From contig NZ_CP132194.1 in the NCBI RefSeq assembly GCF_030718935.1, forward strand, positions 868,001-932,000: a stretch of 64,000 nucleotides of DNA, read 5' to 3'. The position numbers and the translations under genes were made by a program. Position 1 is the stretch's first letter, and each line of letters begins with the position of its first letter. The notes below the pieces were generated by a model. The model made no database searches, was not told where the DNA came from, and saw nothing but the letters and a program-made list of their open reading frames with translations. Source of the DNA: Psychrobacter sp. M13 (GTDB lineage: Bacteria; Pseudomonadota; Gammaproteobacteria; Pseudomonadales; Moraxellaceae). Positions 1 to 8,923 of this stretch are shown piece after piece.

Positions 1-205
1 GCCAGATAGCCCAGTATTTGGGCAGTAAAAACTGCCACTCAAAAGCTTTTTTGTGAGCCTTAGCGGTACGCTTATGGGTTTGGGTAATCGTCGGCGTACC
101 AGCGGGAATAGCTGGTGCTGGACGATCTGGCGATTTGTGACCTCCAGCTGGCGGAACATCTTGTGAGTTGGCTTTGCTAGGGTCGTATTGTTCAGGCGCT
201 TTCAT
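1..205 (-). CDS. N-terminal fragment, possible lipid A acyltransferase (LpxL-like)
   Basis: Only the first 68 codons are in the window; the gene continues beyond the left edge. The start is the ATG at 205. The first 50 residues are polar and rich in proline, alanine, lysine and threonine, as expected for an unstructured cytoplasmic extension. They are followed by a segment reading FEWQFLLPKYWAIW, which resembles the entry to the single membrane anchor of lauroyl/myristoyl Kdo-lipid A acyltransferases. No catalytic HX4D motif is visible, so the assignment is a guess from that short segment. Another membrane-anchored enzyme is equally possible. No strong Shine-Dalgarno sequence precedes the ATG. 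Confidence 0.4.
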   Translation of the reverse strand, partial: MKAPEQYDPSKANSQDVPPAGGHKSPDRPAPAIPAGTPTITQTHKRTAKAHKKAFEWQFLLPKYWAIW

Positions 206-340
206 AAAAGGGATACTAGTAATAAAAGTTGCTCTTATGATGGGGTAGCACTGCTGACTTTGCAAGCTGGTTTTTAAAATGGTGGTTAAGGTTGTTTGAG
301 TTTTATAAGTTTGCTAATGAATTGGTTTTCTTTATTTATC

Positions 341-358
341 CGTGGGTTGCCACCCACG
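341..358. repeat. short palindrome of the GTGGGTT type
   Basis: CGTGGG and CCCACG flank a 6-nt loop, making a perfect 6-bp stem. A related GGTGGGTTA/TAACCCACC palindrome occurs at 43645-43671. Its position upstream of the left-edge gene and downstream of rpsI gives no clear function. Confidence 0.5.
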
Positions 359-439
359 CTACTTAAAGTTGAATTAAGAATCGATTTATATCTTATAGGT
401 CATTGCAATATCAAATCATTTTAATGATTTAGATTATGC

Positions 440-580
440 CGTAGGCTGGCGCTTTTAGCCCAGCGCTTTTGTTTATATCATTAAATAAGACACATTTTAA
501 TATTAATTTTATAATACGATTTTTATTATTTAATATTTTGATTTTGCATAATGTTTGCTGGGCTGAAGCCACAGCCTACG
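440..580. repeat. 141-bp MITE-like element with about 24-bp inverted ends
   Basis: The left end (440-464) begins CGTAGGCTG and ends TTTAGCCCAGC. The right end (557-580) is its near-perfect inverse, beginning GCTGGGCTGAAG and ending CAGCCTACG. The interior of about 90 bp is extremely AT-rich and has no open frame. Inverted termini around an AT-rich non-coding core fit a miniature mobile element or REP-type doublet. I see no clear target-site duplication, and no transposase is present in the window. Confidence 0.55.
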
Positions 581-686
581 CGACGTTAACTATTTTTGTT
601 TTAATTTAAAGCTAATCTATATTTTACAGTTTAATATAGCAGTCTATCTATTCATTCTATCGATATGTTCGATTTTCCTTCGCTCA

Positions 687-726
687 TAAAAAAACCTTAT
701 AAGCGATAAATCACTTATAAGGTTTT
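687..726 (-). terminator. terminator of the rplM-rpsI operon
   Basis: Read leftward, AAAACCTTATAAG pairs with CTTATAAGGTTTT across a 10-nt loop and is followed by a run of seven T residues. It lies about 90 bp past the rpsI stop codon, so it probably ends that transcript. Confidence 0.85.
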
Positions 727-818
727 GCAAATCTATGCTTTTATTTATTGTTGCTAGTCTTAATAAACTAATAATGCGTTCAACAGAGTAGCGGTAAATA
801 AATAAGCAATAGCTTTGA

Positions 819-1205
819 TTAACGTTTCGAGAATTGTGGACGTTTACGTGCTTTACGTAGACCAACTTTCTTACGTTCAACTTGACGTGAGTCACGAGTG
901 ACAAAACCAGCAGCTTTAAGCGCAGGCTTATTGGTTTCGTCAAGCTCAACTAATGCACGAGTGATACCGTGGCGAATAGCGCCTGCTTGACCACTGATAC
1001 CACCACCTTTTACAGTGATATAGATATCATAAGCGCTAGCAGAGTCAAGTAACTCTAATGGCTGACGAACAACCATGCGTGAAGTCTCACGGCTGAAGTA
1101 CTCATCAAGTGGCTTGCCGTTAACTTTGATGTCACCAGTACCTTTAGATAAAAAGACACGAGCAGTAGAAGTCTTACGACGACCAGTTCCGTAATTGCGT
1201 TCCAT
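819..1205 (-). CDS. rpsI: 30S ribosomal protein S9
   Basis: The 128-residue protein has the standard length of bacterial uS9. It opens with [15 protein letters not shown] and contains the [15 protein letters not shown] core. It ends in the basic tail [12 protein letters not shown], which in known ribosomes reaches the P-site tRNA. The start ATG is nine bases after the rplM stop, so the two genes form the usual L13-S9 operon with rplM first. No other gene is linked, and a terminator follows. The annotation is secure. Confidence 0.98.
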   Translation of the reverse strand: MERNYGTGRRKTSTARVFLSKGTGDIKVNGKPLDEYFSRETSRMVVRQPLELLDSASAYDIYITVKGGGISGQAGAIRHGITRALVELDETNKPALKAAGFVTRDSRQVERKKVGLRKARKRPQFSKR

Positions 1206-1214
1206 AGTATATCC

Positions 1215-1643
1215 TTAGATGTCTAATTCTTTAGGTTGCTGAGCGGCGTGTGGATGCTCTGTGCCCGCATACAATTTCAGCTTCTTAATCATTGCATAGC
1301 CAAGAGGACCCTTTGGAAGCATACCTTTAACAGCCTTATGCAAAACATCTTCAGGCTTCTTTGCAAGCAGCTTAGAGAAGTTAGTTTCTCTGATACCACC
1401 TGGATAACCAGTATGACGATAGTACTTTTTGTCTTGCGCTTTTTTGCCCGTTACCGTGATCTTGTCAGCATTGATGACGACAATAAAGTCACCAGTGTCA
1501 ACGTGCGGGGTAAACGAGGGCTTATGCTTGCCACGTAAGCGAGTAGCAATTTGAGTAGCTAGGCGACCAAGAGTTTTGCCGTCAGCATCTACGACAAACC
1601 AGTCATGGGTCACATCAGCTGGTTTTGCACTAAGTGTTTTCAT
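1215..1643 (-). CDS. rplM: 50S ribosomal protein L13
   Basis: This 142-residue protein matches bacterial uL13 in length and motifs: [17 protein letters not shown] near the start, [13 protein letters not shown] in the middle and MLPKGPLG near residue 110. It is an early-assembling 23S rRNA-binding protein of the large subunit. It is the first gene of the rplM-rpsI operon, with its own promoter at 1714-1742 and a hairpin at 1669-1699 in its 5' leader. In Escherichia coli L13 represses its own operon through the leader, so this hairpin is a natural candidate regulatory site, but that link is inferred. Confidence 0.98.
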   Translation of the reverse strand: MKTLSAKPADVTHDWFVVDADGKTLGRLATQIATRLRGKHKPSFTPHVDTGDFIVVINADKITVTGKKAQDKKYYRHTGYPGGIRETNFSKLLAKKPEDVLHKAVKGMLPKGPLGYAMIKKLKLYAGTEHPHAAQQPKELDI

Positions 1644-1668
1644 GATAAAACCTTAAATTTAGAATTCG

Positions 1669-1699
1669 TTGAGAGTTTAGCTGGGAACGGGGCTCTCAA
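1669..1699 (-). promoter_or_regulatory. leader hairpin upstream of rplM
   Basis: In the transcript, TTGAGAG pairs perfectly with CTCTCAA across a 17-nt loop. The hairpin ends about 25 nt before the rplM start codon. Its location fits autoregulation by L13 as known in E. coli, but I did not match it to a defined ribosomal leader family. Confidence 0.45.
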
Positions 1700-1713
1700 A
1701 AAACAGACTGCAC

Positions 1714-1742
1714 ATTATAAGCAGTAGAGCAGATGGTTGCAA
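1714..1742 (-). promoter_or_regulatory. sigma70 promoter of rplM-rpsI
   Basis: On the minus strand a -35 box TTGCAA (1737-1742) and a perfect -10 box TATAAT (1714-1719) are separated by exactly 17 bp. Transcription would begin near 1707, giving a leader of about 65 nt. Confidence 0.75.
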
Positions 1743-1838
1743 GCTGCATTGGGGTTTATTTTTGCCTACCGCTTATTAATGAGTCATATTCAGCAGGTTT
1801 TTGCCTTTATTATCATTTTAAATGATAAAGAGGTTCGA

Positions 1839-2510
1839 TTATGACGAGGTAAGCTGATAAAGTCCAGCAACAACTTGGCCAATTTGGGTTTGTTTAAGGC
1901 AGTCAAAACCTTGAAAGTCTGCTGTGGCTACTTTTTGTTGCAGTATCGATGTTAAGTCTGTTAATTGCTCAGTCAAGTCTTTATCCGCTTCTAAGTAGAT
2001 AAGGCTAGTAGTATCGATTAATTGCTGTTCGATCAAAGCGTTTAAAATCGGGCGCCATAGATCCTGCATATAAGGCGGATCAATAAAGACGATATCGAAT
2101 GGACGATCAAAACTAAGGTTTTGAAGCAATACTTGCTCAGCGGCTCCCGCTATTATTTTATAATAATCAGTATCGAGTTTGAGTTGCTGGGCGCTGTGCT
2201 CAAGACGTTTAGCTTGTGTTTGGTTAAATTCAATAAAAGTGCAGTGCGTCGCGCCCCTTGATAAAGACTCAAAGCCTAGCACTCCGCTACCCGCGCAGCT
2301 ATCGAGCACATGTGCGCCGTGAATATCGGCTAATAGCCAATTAAATAAGGTCTCACGCAATCGATCAGGCGTCGGGCGCAGGCCATCGGCATCAATAAAA
2401 GTGACCAGACGACGTTTAAACTGACCACCGATAATGCGAACGTCACCAGCAGATTTATCTTGGTTTTTAGTTTTAGATTTATGACTACGGGATGATGTTG
2501 GCTTTTTCAT
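1839..2510 (-). CDS. rsmD: 16S rRNA (guanine(966)-N2)-methyltransferase RsmD
   Basis: This Rossmann-fold methyltransferase uses S-adenosylmethionine to modify G966 of 16S rRNA in the assembled small subunit. It has 223 residues, slightly longer than E. coli RsmD because of a lysine- and serine-rich start of about 22 residues. The family opening RIIGGQFKRR lies at 25-34 and the RPTPDRLRETLFNWL block at 45-59. The SAM-binding LDSCAGSGVLGFESLSRGA lies at 69-87 and the catalytic IDPPY at 143-147. It is downstream of mrdA on the same strand with about 100 bp between them and no clear terminator, so co-transcription is possible. Confidence 0.95.
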   Translation of the reverse strand: MKKPTSSRSHKSKTKNQDKSAGDVRIIGGQFKRRLVTFIDADGLRPTPDRLRETLFNWLLADIHGAHVLDSCAGSGVLGFESLSRGATHCTFIEFNQTQAKRLEHSAQQLKLDTDYYKIIAGAAEQVLLQNLSFDRPFDIVFIDPPYMQDLWRPILNALIEQQLIDTTSLIYLEADKDLTEQLTDLTSILQQKVATADFQGFDCLKQTQIGQVVAGLYQLTSS

Positions 2511-2610
2511 AATGATTTTATCTTTATGCGTAATGGCGTGATTTTAAAAATTGTAAGCACTCTTTAAATTAACATGAGTTGTTGTGGACTGAGGTTTATT
2601 TTTAATAATC

Positions 2611-4617
2611 TCATCCGCTAGTTGCTGTCGCTATAACAGCAGCAGAGGCTTTTTCCGCTTCGGCTTCTGCCTTAGCTTCTTCCTCTAATGCTAGTCTTTG
2701 GTCGCGTATCACATCACGCGCGGCTTTATCGACGGCCTTTTGGCGTTTAATAATAGCCAGCTGATCGGCGCTGGGCGGTAGAATAGGTTTGGTTTTGCGC
2801 TGCATTACCCAGTAATCAAATAGCGCCCGACCGATAGGAGCCGCTACTTTACTGCCACCACCTCCATTTTCGACTAATACTGCCAGCGCAATATCTGGAT
2901 TATCAACAGGGGCAAACCCTGTGAACCAAGCATGATCCCAATGACGCTTATCAAGCGAGCTTTTATTATAACTTTTACCTTGAGCGATAGATTTGACCTG
3001 TGCCGTTCCTGTCTTGCCTGCGATACGATAGCTTGGAGTATAAATACCACGAGCGGTACCATTTTTGACGGTATCTTCCATCGCATCATGCATACGTAAC
3101 CAGTCCGAGGGTTTACCATTGTACTCAATCTTGCCATCAGGCTTAGTGATAACGTTGACCGCTGCGCTACCATCGCTACTTTTGAGAAGGTGAGGGGTAA
3201 TATGCTGACCCTTACTGGCAGTCATGGCAGTGGCGTTAGCAACCTGTAATGGCGTGGCTAAAAAATACCCTTGACCAATACTGACTGAGATGGTCTCACC
3301 AGGCAGCCAACCTTTATCATAGGTTTCTTTTTTCCACTGCGCTGAGGGCATAATGCCTGATTTTTCATTGGGTAAATCAATACCAGTCTGTGCACCAAAA
3401 CCAAACTTTGACATCCAATCATGCAAGCGCTCAATACCCATCTCATAAGCCAGTTTATAATAATAAGTATCGACCGACATCATGATTGATTTTTTGAGGT
3501 TTACAGTGCCATGACCACCTTTTTTCCAATCTCGAAAGCGATGACTGTCACCTGGTAAGCTAAAGTAACCAGGATCATAAATCGTCGTCTCCCAATTACG
3601 TAGACCGTAATGAATACCCCCTAATCCTTCAAAGGGCTTTATGGTAGAAGCAGGGGGGTACATACCTTGCAATGCACGGTTATATAATGGCTGATCGAGA
3701 TCATCTCGTAGTTCACCATAATCTTTAAACGATATTCCTGATATAAAGGGATTTGGATTATAGCTTGGGTTACTGACAAAGGCTAAAACATCGCCGTTTT
3801 TGGGGTCGATGGCGACAATCGCACCACGCCTGCCATCTAACTGCTGCTGGGCTACGGTTTGCAAGCCATAATCTAAGCTCAAAGTAATGTCATTACCTGC
3901 CGTTGGTGCTTTAGACTCAAGCTGGCGCAAAATATTACCATGCGCATCGGTTTCTACTGACTGATAACCGGGCTGACCGAGCAAGATATCTTCATAAAAA
4001 TCTTCAATACCAATCTTGCCAATCAGATCCGTACCTGCGTAACGGTCTTTATCGATCCGTTTGCTTTCTTTATCATTAATACGGCCGACATAACCGATCA
4101 CATGCGCGAATAGCTCATCATAAGGATAAGAGCGAGTCAGCTTACTTTGTATATCTACACCCCGAAAAAACGGTTTGCGCTCACTAAACTGCGCCAATTG
4201 CTGCTCAGTGACATCGATCTTGATAGTCACAGGGTCATTTTTACTGCGGCTAATACGAGCCAAAATATCAGTAATATCCGTATCACTTAAGTCAAAAATA
4301 GGCGCGAGCAGTGCCAAGGTTCGCTCTGGGTTTACTACCTCATCAGGGCTGAGCATCGCAGTAAATACAGGCTGATTATCAGCGAGCAATATACCATTAC
4401 GATCATAAATATAACCGCGACTAGGCGGTGCTGAGATGAGCTTGATACGGTTGTTATCTGCTTGGGTCAGATACTGCTCATGAGCATAAACTTGCAAATA
4501 ACCATAACGCAGCAGCAAGCCACTGAGGCCTGCAAATATAAGCACACCAAGAATAATAATACGGTGCATAAAGATGCGATTGACCTGTTCAGTGTCTGGC
4601 GCAAGCGGTTTATTCAT
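2611..4617 (-). CDS. mrdA: penicillin-binding protein 2 (peptidoglycan DD-transpeptidase)
   Basis: PBP2 is the class B transpeptidase of the rod-shape elongasome and cross-links peptidoglycan in the periplasm. The 668-residue protein has an N-terminal membrane anchor at about residues 17-37 (IIILGVLIFAGLSGLLLRYG). A dimerisation/pedestal region starts RGYIYDRNGILLADN, and the transpeptidase domain follows. The active-site serine is S324 in the STIK motif (K327). The SVD triad is near 380 and KTGT near 538. The C-terminal 50 residues are an Ala/Glu/Lys-rich tail longer than usual. The common partner rodA is not adjacent. It is transcribed divergently from the DUF445 gene. Confidence 0.96.
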   Translation of the reverse strand: MNKPLAPDTEQVNRIFMHRIIILGVLIFAGLSGLLLRYGYLQVYAHEQYLTQADNNRIKLISAPPSRGYIYDRNGILLADNQPVFTAMLSPDEVVNPERTLALLAPIFDLSDTDITDILARISRSKNDPVTIKIDVTEQQLAQFSERKPFFRGVDIQSKLTRSYPYDELFAHVIGYVGRINDKESKRIDKDRYAGTDLIGKIGIEDFYEDILLGQPGYQSVETDAHGNILRQLESKAPTAGNDITLSLDYGLQTVAQQQLDGRRGAIVAIDPKNGDVLAFVSNPSYNPNPFISGISFKDYGELRDDLDQPLYNRALQGMYPPASTIKPFEGLGGIHYGLRNWETTIYDPGYFSLPGDSHRFRDWKKGGHGTVNLKKSIMMSVDTYYYKLAYEMGIERLHDWMSKFGFGAQTGIDLPNEKSGIMPSAQWKKETYDKGWLPGETISVSIGQGYFLATPLQVANATAMTASKGQHITPHLLKSSDGSAAVNVITKPDGKIEYNGKPSDWLRMHDAMEDTVKNGTARGIYTPSYRIAGKTGTAQVKSIAQGKSYNKSSLDKRHWDHAWFTGFAPVDNPDIALAVLVENGGGGSKVAAPIGRALFDYWVMQRKTKPILPPSADQLAIIKRQKAVDKAARDVIRDQRLALEEEAKAEAEAEKASAAVIATATSG

Positions 4618-5164
4618 GTAAAAATAACATCCTGTTTATTAGCTGAGCCAATACTTTTACCAAAAATAAAAGTAATCAAAAATAGAAGCATCAAAATCTG
4701 AAATAAATGATAAGCAATCGGTATAGCTAGCGAATTATAACAGAACAACCTACGTTCTGTGCTACTTGGCACAGCGATTAGCGTCTGTTAAATAGAAAGC
4801 AGCTAACATCCAATCCATTAAGGTGCTAAACCTATATTAATGTAATTAAAACAATAACCTATGTCTGAAATAGAAGTAATGGGTCAGCTGACAGCGTTAT
4901 TCAAGGTTCAGCAGAAAATGACGTTAACAATCATCACTTGTGCAGTCATTTATGAGCGCTAGTAAGCCGTGCTAATAAATGCTAAGTATGTTAAAATCAG
5001 GCGTTTTATTTTACCGCAGTTATCCTGTTTATTAACAGCTATGTTTCATTCAACAGCGGTTTTAATAACTGGTTCAATAACGACAAATTCAATAACGACA
5101 ACGCTAATAACCATAAAACAATAAAACAATAGAGTAACGATAATCGTTGGGGGCATAAACAGTC
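4618..5164. other. divergent intergenic region between mrdA and the DUF445 gene
   Basis: This 547-bp gap should carry both divergent promoters. No strong consensus promoter stands out by eye. The only distinct structure is a pair of overlapping palindromes at 4740-4774, listed separately. The part just before 5165 is rich in AATAACGACAA-like short repeats, and a GGGGG run precedes the downstream ATG. Confidence 0.5.
4740..4774. repeat. two interlocking palindromes
   Basis: ACAGAAC (4740-4746) pairs with GTTCTGT (4754-4760). CTGTGC (4757-4762) pairs with GCACAG (4769-4774). The CTGT at 4757-4760 belongs to both, so the two hairpins are mutually exclusive as RNA. As DNA they could be a tandem operator. 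No protein is assigned. Confidence 0.4.
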
Positions 5165-6499
5165 ATGGTTGCAACTTCAATATGGCAGACGCTCGCTGAG
5201 CATCCAGAATTCCTTGCCATGCTGACTATTCCGCCTGTGACCGCGTTTGTCACTTGGGTACACGTATGGATGGCACTAAAAATGCTGTTTTACCCTATTA
5301 AGTTTTGGGGTATTCGTATTCCTAACTTTCCCTTTTTTGGCTTGCCTGGTATCGGCTGGCAAGGTATCGTGCCGCGTAAGGCGGGCAAGATATCAGGAGT
5401 GATTGTTGATCAGACATTATCCAAGTTAGGCTCGCTTGATGAGTTTTTTCAAGCGATGGAGCCTGAGCAAATGGCGGTATTTATCACAGATACCGTCGAT
5501 CAAAATCTTGAGTCACTCATTGATGAGATTATGCTTGAGCGCTCAGAGACCCTATGGAATAATATCCCTTATGCGCTCAAACGCCGTCTTTATGCGCAGG
5601 CGCACCAAGAGCTGCCAGCCATCATGCAGTCGCTAGTGACGGACTTGACCTATCATGTCGAGGATTTAGTCGATATGCGTCAGATGATCGTTAATAAGAT
5701 GGAGAGCGATCGGCGTTTGATGGTTAATATGTTCCTTAAAGTCGGTCAGCATGAGATCAATTTTATTTGGCATATCAGTGCGCTCATCGGCTTGATCTTT
5801 GGCATTATTCAGATGTTTATCTTTTTGATGGTGCCTGTGCATTGGACCGTGCCCTTTTTCGCAGCAGTTTGGGGGTTGTTGACCAATTGGATTGCGATTT
5901 GGATGGTGTTTAATCCGATTGAACCTAAATTTATCCCTTGTTTTAAGTTCTTTAGCTGGCGTAAAGGCTTTCCTTTTATTACCTTACAGCGCCCTCATGT
6001 CGCACAATTTCGCTGGCAGGGCGGCTTTATGAAGCGTCAAGAGGAGGTCTCTGAAGTATTTGCTGAGATTGTGGTCAAAGATTTAGTCACTTTAGAGAAC
6101 ATCATGAATGAGATGATGTATGGTGATCGTGCCGCACAAACGCGTGAGCTGATGAAGTCGCATCTTTATGAGGTATTGGATTCGCCATTAGTCAACACCA
6201 CTTTACGTATGGGACTGGGTCGCCGTGAATTTGGTCAATTAAAGAACACTATCATTGATAAATCTATCAATGCCACTATGATACCGATGCGTGATCCTGA
6301 GCTTAATGAGAGCCGCGCTAGTAAGATATTTGGTCTATTTCGAGATCGTATTCGTGCCTTGTCGCCGCATGAGTTCCAAAATCTATTGCGACCAGCCTTT
6401 CAAGAAGATGAGCTGACCTTGATTGTGTTGGGAGGGCTTACAGGATTCTTGGCAGGCTGGCTACACTTGATACTGGTATTCTTCCCAGCGGTAAGCTAA
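5165..6499 (+). CDS. DUF445 family inner-membrane protein
   Basis: The 444-residue protein has hydrophobic segments near the N-terminus (about 14-42), two in the middle (about 200-250, around LIGLIFGIIQMFIFLMV and AAVWGLLTNWIAIWMVF) and one at the C-terminus (about 423-443). Long amphipathic helical regions lie between them. The NWIAIWMVFNPIEP segment and overall plan match DUF445 (YheB/YjiN-like) proteins, whose function is not established. It is a single gene followed by a terminator. The ATG at 5165 is the first in frame, with GGGGG about nine bases upstream as a weak ribosome binding site. Confidence 0.8.
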   Translation: MVATSIWQTLAEHPEFLAMLTIPPVTAFVTWVHVWMALKMLFYPIKFWGIRIPNFPFFGLPGIGWQGIVPRKAGKISGVIVDQTLSKLGSLDEFFQAMEPEQMAVFITDTVDQNLESLIDEIMLERSETLWNNIPYALKRRLYAQAHQELPAIMQSLVTDLTYHVEDLVDMRQMIVNKMESDRRLMVNMFLKVGQHEINFIWHISALIGLIFGIIQMFIFLMVPVHWTVPFFAAVWGLLTNWIAIWMVFNPIEPKFIPCFKFFSWRKGFPFITLQRPHVAQFRWQGGFMKRQEEVSEVFAEIVVKDLVTLENIMNEMMYGDRAAQTRELMKSHLYEVLDSPLVNTTLRMGLGRREFGQLKNTIIDKSINATMIPMRDPELNESRASKIFGLFRDRIRALSPHEFQNLLRPAFQEDELTLIVLGGLTGFLAGWLHLILVFFPAVS

Positions 6500-6542
6500 T
6501 TGTAGCTTCTTTTTTTTAAGTTTTTTAAAACTTGCTTTTTTA

Positions 6543-6574
6543 GGACTTAAAGTTTTCTTTAAGTCCGAATTTTT
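6543..6574 (+). terminator. terminator of the DUF445 gene
   Basis: GGACTTAAAG pairs with CTTTAAGTCC across a short loop and is followed by TTTTT. It begins 43 bp after the stop codon. Confidence 0.8.
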
Positions 6575-6880
6575 ATGATAGAGGGGTTATGACTCACTTT
6601 TTAACCGTTTTTATAGCAAAGTGTTGAAGGCATCGATCGTAATCACCATCAAATACTAGAACAAATCAGTTAGCTGTCATAAAGTCTTGCTCAATATCTA
6701 ATAATGTTTATTCATTTAAAAAGTGACTTAAAAAGTCATTTAAAACCAGCAGTTAAAACAGCATTTAAAATAAACCAGTCGCACTAAAATAATATTCGCA
6801 ATAGGCTAGTGCAGTTACAGTCTTGATTCGATTCATCAAGCGGCTGCACAGACTGTAAGCGTATAACAAGGTTAGACCGT
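6575..6880. other. upstream region of the ccm operon with an inverted repeat
   Basis: No gene is visible. A 9-bp inverted repeat, TTACAGTCT at 6815-6823 and AGACTGTAA at 6850-6858, lies just before ccmF, with GTGCAG at 6809-6814 and CTGCAC at 6844-6849 beside its arms. It could be an operator or a hairpin in the ccmF leader. Further upstream there are short AAAAAGTGACTTAAAAAGTCATTTAAAA repeats in pieces, with no clear function. Confidence 0.45.
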
Positions 6881-8923
6881 ATGTTAATCACAGAATTAGG
6901 TTATTTGGCCTTGCTGGCCGCTTTTATGTTGGCGATTTTGCAAGTGGTATTGCCAACGATCGGGGTTATGCAAGGGCGAGTGGCTTGGCAGCGTTTGGCA
7001 CCAAGTTTGGCTTGGGCGCAGTTTGTGGCAATGGCTATCTCTTTTGGCTCATTGATGGCAGGCTTTTATTATAATGACTTCAGTCTGGTCTATGTCGGTC
7101 AGCATTCTAATACGCTATTGCCTTGGTATTATAAGCTTTCAGCGACTTGGGGTGGTCATGAAGGGTCGCTATTGCTATGGATGACTATTATGGCCACTTG
7201 GTGTGCCTTGGTATCCTATTTTAGCCGTGGCCTGACATTATCTATGCGCGCGCGAGTATTAGTGATATTAGCTGGCGTCCAGACCATGATGCTGGCGATG
7301 CTGATTTTCACCTCATCGCCTTTTGATCGTACTCTACCCAATCTAATCGTTGATGGCGGTGATCTTAACCCTGTATTGCAGGATTTTGGGCTGATTATTC
7401 ATCCGCCTATGCTGTATATGGGCTATGTCGGTATGGTCGTGCCTTTTGCTTTTTGTATGGCGGCACTGTGGGAAGGTCGTTTAGACGCGGTCTGGACGCG
7501 CTGGTCACGACCTTGGGCATTAGCGGCTTGGGGATTTTTGACTATTGGTATCGCTTTGGGCTCATGGTGGGCTTATTACGAGCTGGGCTGGGGCGGCTGG
7601 TGGTTCTGGGATCCTGTAGAGAACGCCTCACTGATGCCTTGGCTGGCGGGTCTAGCATTGATCCATTCGCTGGCAGTCACTGAAAAGCGTGGGGTCTTTA
7701 AAGCGTGGACGATTATGCTGGCTATTTTTGCCTTTGCGCTCAGCCTGCTCGGCACTTTTTTGGTGCGCTCAGGGGTTATTACCTCAGTGCATTCATTCGC
7801 CGCTGATCCAACTCGTGGCTTAGTGATTTTGGCTATCCTAGGCGTTATCATTGGTGGTGGCCTGCTGATGTTCGCCGTGCGCGGTTGGCGCTTGACCGTT
7901 GAGAGTCAGTATCAGCTGATCTCACGCGAGTCGTTCTTAGTGATTAATAACGCGATTATTCTAATTTCAACCTTAGTCGTCCTACTAGGAACGCTTTATC
8001 CGATCATCGCTGATGCCTTTAATTTAGGTCAAGTGTCGGTCGGCTCTCCCTACTTTAATGCGCTGTTTGTACCGCTAACGTGGCTGCTATTAATTGCGAT
8101 GGGTATGGGCTCTAACATTCGCTGGAAAAAAGACACGCGTCCCTTATTAGGCGTAGGTCTGGTGATAGCGGCCAGTAGCTTGGTGTTAGCGGCTATCATT
8201 GCCTATTTTGTTCATCCATCTTCTATGCTTAATATTGGCGTCACATTAGCTGTGAGCTTTTGGGTGCTGTTCTGGATGGGGGTTGATTTTAGAGATAAAA
8301 CCAAAAACGCGCCTAGTTTGGTCAAAGGCTTGCGTCAATTGCGTCTGAGCTATTGGGGTCAACAAACCGCTCATGTTGGAGTGTTAGTCGCCGTCATTGG
8401 TGTGGCTTTTACCAGCAGTTTGAGTATTGAGCGCGATGTGGCGATGGCACCAGGGGAGACCGTGAATGTACAAGGTTATGACTTTACGCTTACCGAATTT
8501 AAAGAGATAAAAGCCAGTAACTTTGATGCCACTCAAGCAAAGGTTGATGTCAGTAAAAATGGTCGCGATGTGGCGACCCTTTATCCTGAAAAGCGTACTT
8601 ATATTATTAGTACCATGCCAACGACTGAGGCGGCTATTAATGCCAGCCTGATGCGAGATCTATATGTCGCACTAGGTGAGCCTATCGCTGATGGCAGCAA
8701 TCAGTGGGCGATACGTATTTATGTCAAGCCGTTGATTCGTTGGATATGGCTGGGGGCGATCATTATGGCCTTAGGTGGCCTGATCAGTATGCTGGATAAG
8801 CGCTACCGTATCAAAAAGGTTAAAGCGCCATTGTTAACCGCTGCGCCAAATGCTATGACAGCAGATAGTACAGCAACTCCAGTAACTGCGCCAGCAGCGA
8901 CATCGACTACGGAGGAGCGCTAG
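6881..8923 (+). CDS. ccmF: cytochrome c maturation protein CcmF (haem lyase subunit)
   Basis: CcmF is the integral membrane part of the System I haem lyase that attaches haem to apocytochrome c on the periplasmic side. The 680-residue protein is strongly hydrophobic with many membrane segments. It carries the tryptophan-rich WWD domain WWFWDPVENASLMPWL near residues 240-255. Conserved haem-ligand region HPPMLYMGYVG lies near 175. The periplasmic loop at about 510-610 and a last TM near 625-645 are in place. An Ala/Thr-rich tail of about 35 residues ends the protein. It is the first gene of ccmFGHI. The early genes ccmABCDE are not in this window. Confidence 0.96.
   Translation: MLITELGYLALLAAFMLAILQVVLPTIGVMQGRVAWQRLAPSLAWAQFVAMAISFGSLMAGFYYNDFSLVYVGQHSNTLLPWYYKLSATWGGHEGSLLLWMTIMATWCALVSYFSRGLTLSMRARVLVILAGVQTMMLAMLIFTSSPFDRTLPNLIVDGGDLNPVLQDFGLIIHPPMLYMGYVGMVVPFAFCMAALWEGRLDAVWTRWSRPWALAAWGFLTIGIALGSWWAYYELGWGGWWFWDPVENASLMPWLAGLALIHSLAVTEKRGVFKAWTIMLAIFAFALSLLGTFLVRSGVITSVHSFAADPTRGLVILAILGVIIGGGLLMFAVRGWRLTVESQYQLISRESFLVINNAIILISTLVVLLGTLYPIIADAFNLGQVSVGSPYFNALFVPLTWLLLIAMGMGSNIRWKKDTRPLLGVGLVIAASSLVLAAIIAYFVHPSSMLNIGVTLAVSFWVLFWMGVDFRDKTKNAPSLVKGLRQLRLSYWGQQTAHVGVLVAVIGVAFTSSLSIERDVAMAPGETVNVQGYDFTLTEFKEIKASNFDATQAKVDVSKNGRDVATLYPEKRTYIISTMPTTEAAINASLMRDLYVALGEPIADGSNQWAIRIYVKPLIRWIWLGAIIMALGGLISMLDKRYRIKKVKAPLLTAAPNAMTADSTATPVTAPAATSTTEER

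Larger units (their letters stand above)
206..686. other. gene-free AT-rich spacer holding small repeats
   Basis: No coding sequence is convincing here. The stretch separates two leftward genes and contains a short perfect palindrome and a 141-bp element with inverted ends, both listed separately. The rest is AT-rich and featureless by eye. Confidence 0.6.

Noticed and set aside
644-949. 101-codon minus-strand open frame over the rpsI terminator
   Set aside because: It overlaps the 3' end of rpsI in another frame and the terminator; it is a shadow of the ribosomal gene.
4757-4774. LexA box candidate CTGT-N10-ACAG
   Set aside because: The spacing is 10, not the 8 of the gammaproteobacterial LexA box, and Moraxellaceae are not known for that classical site.
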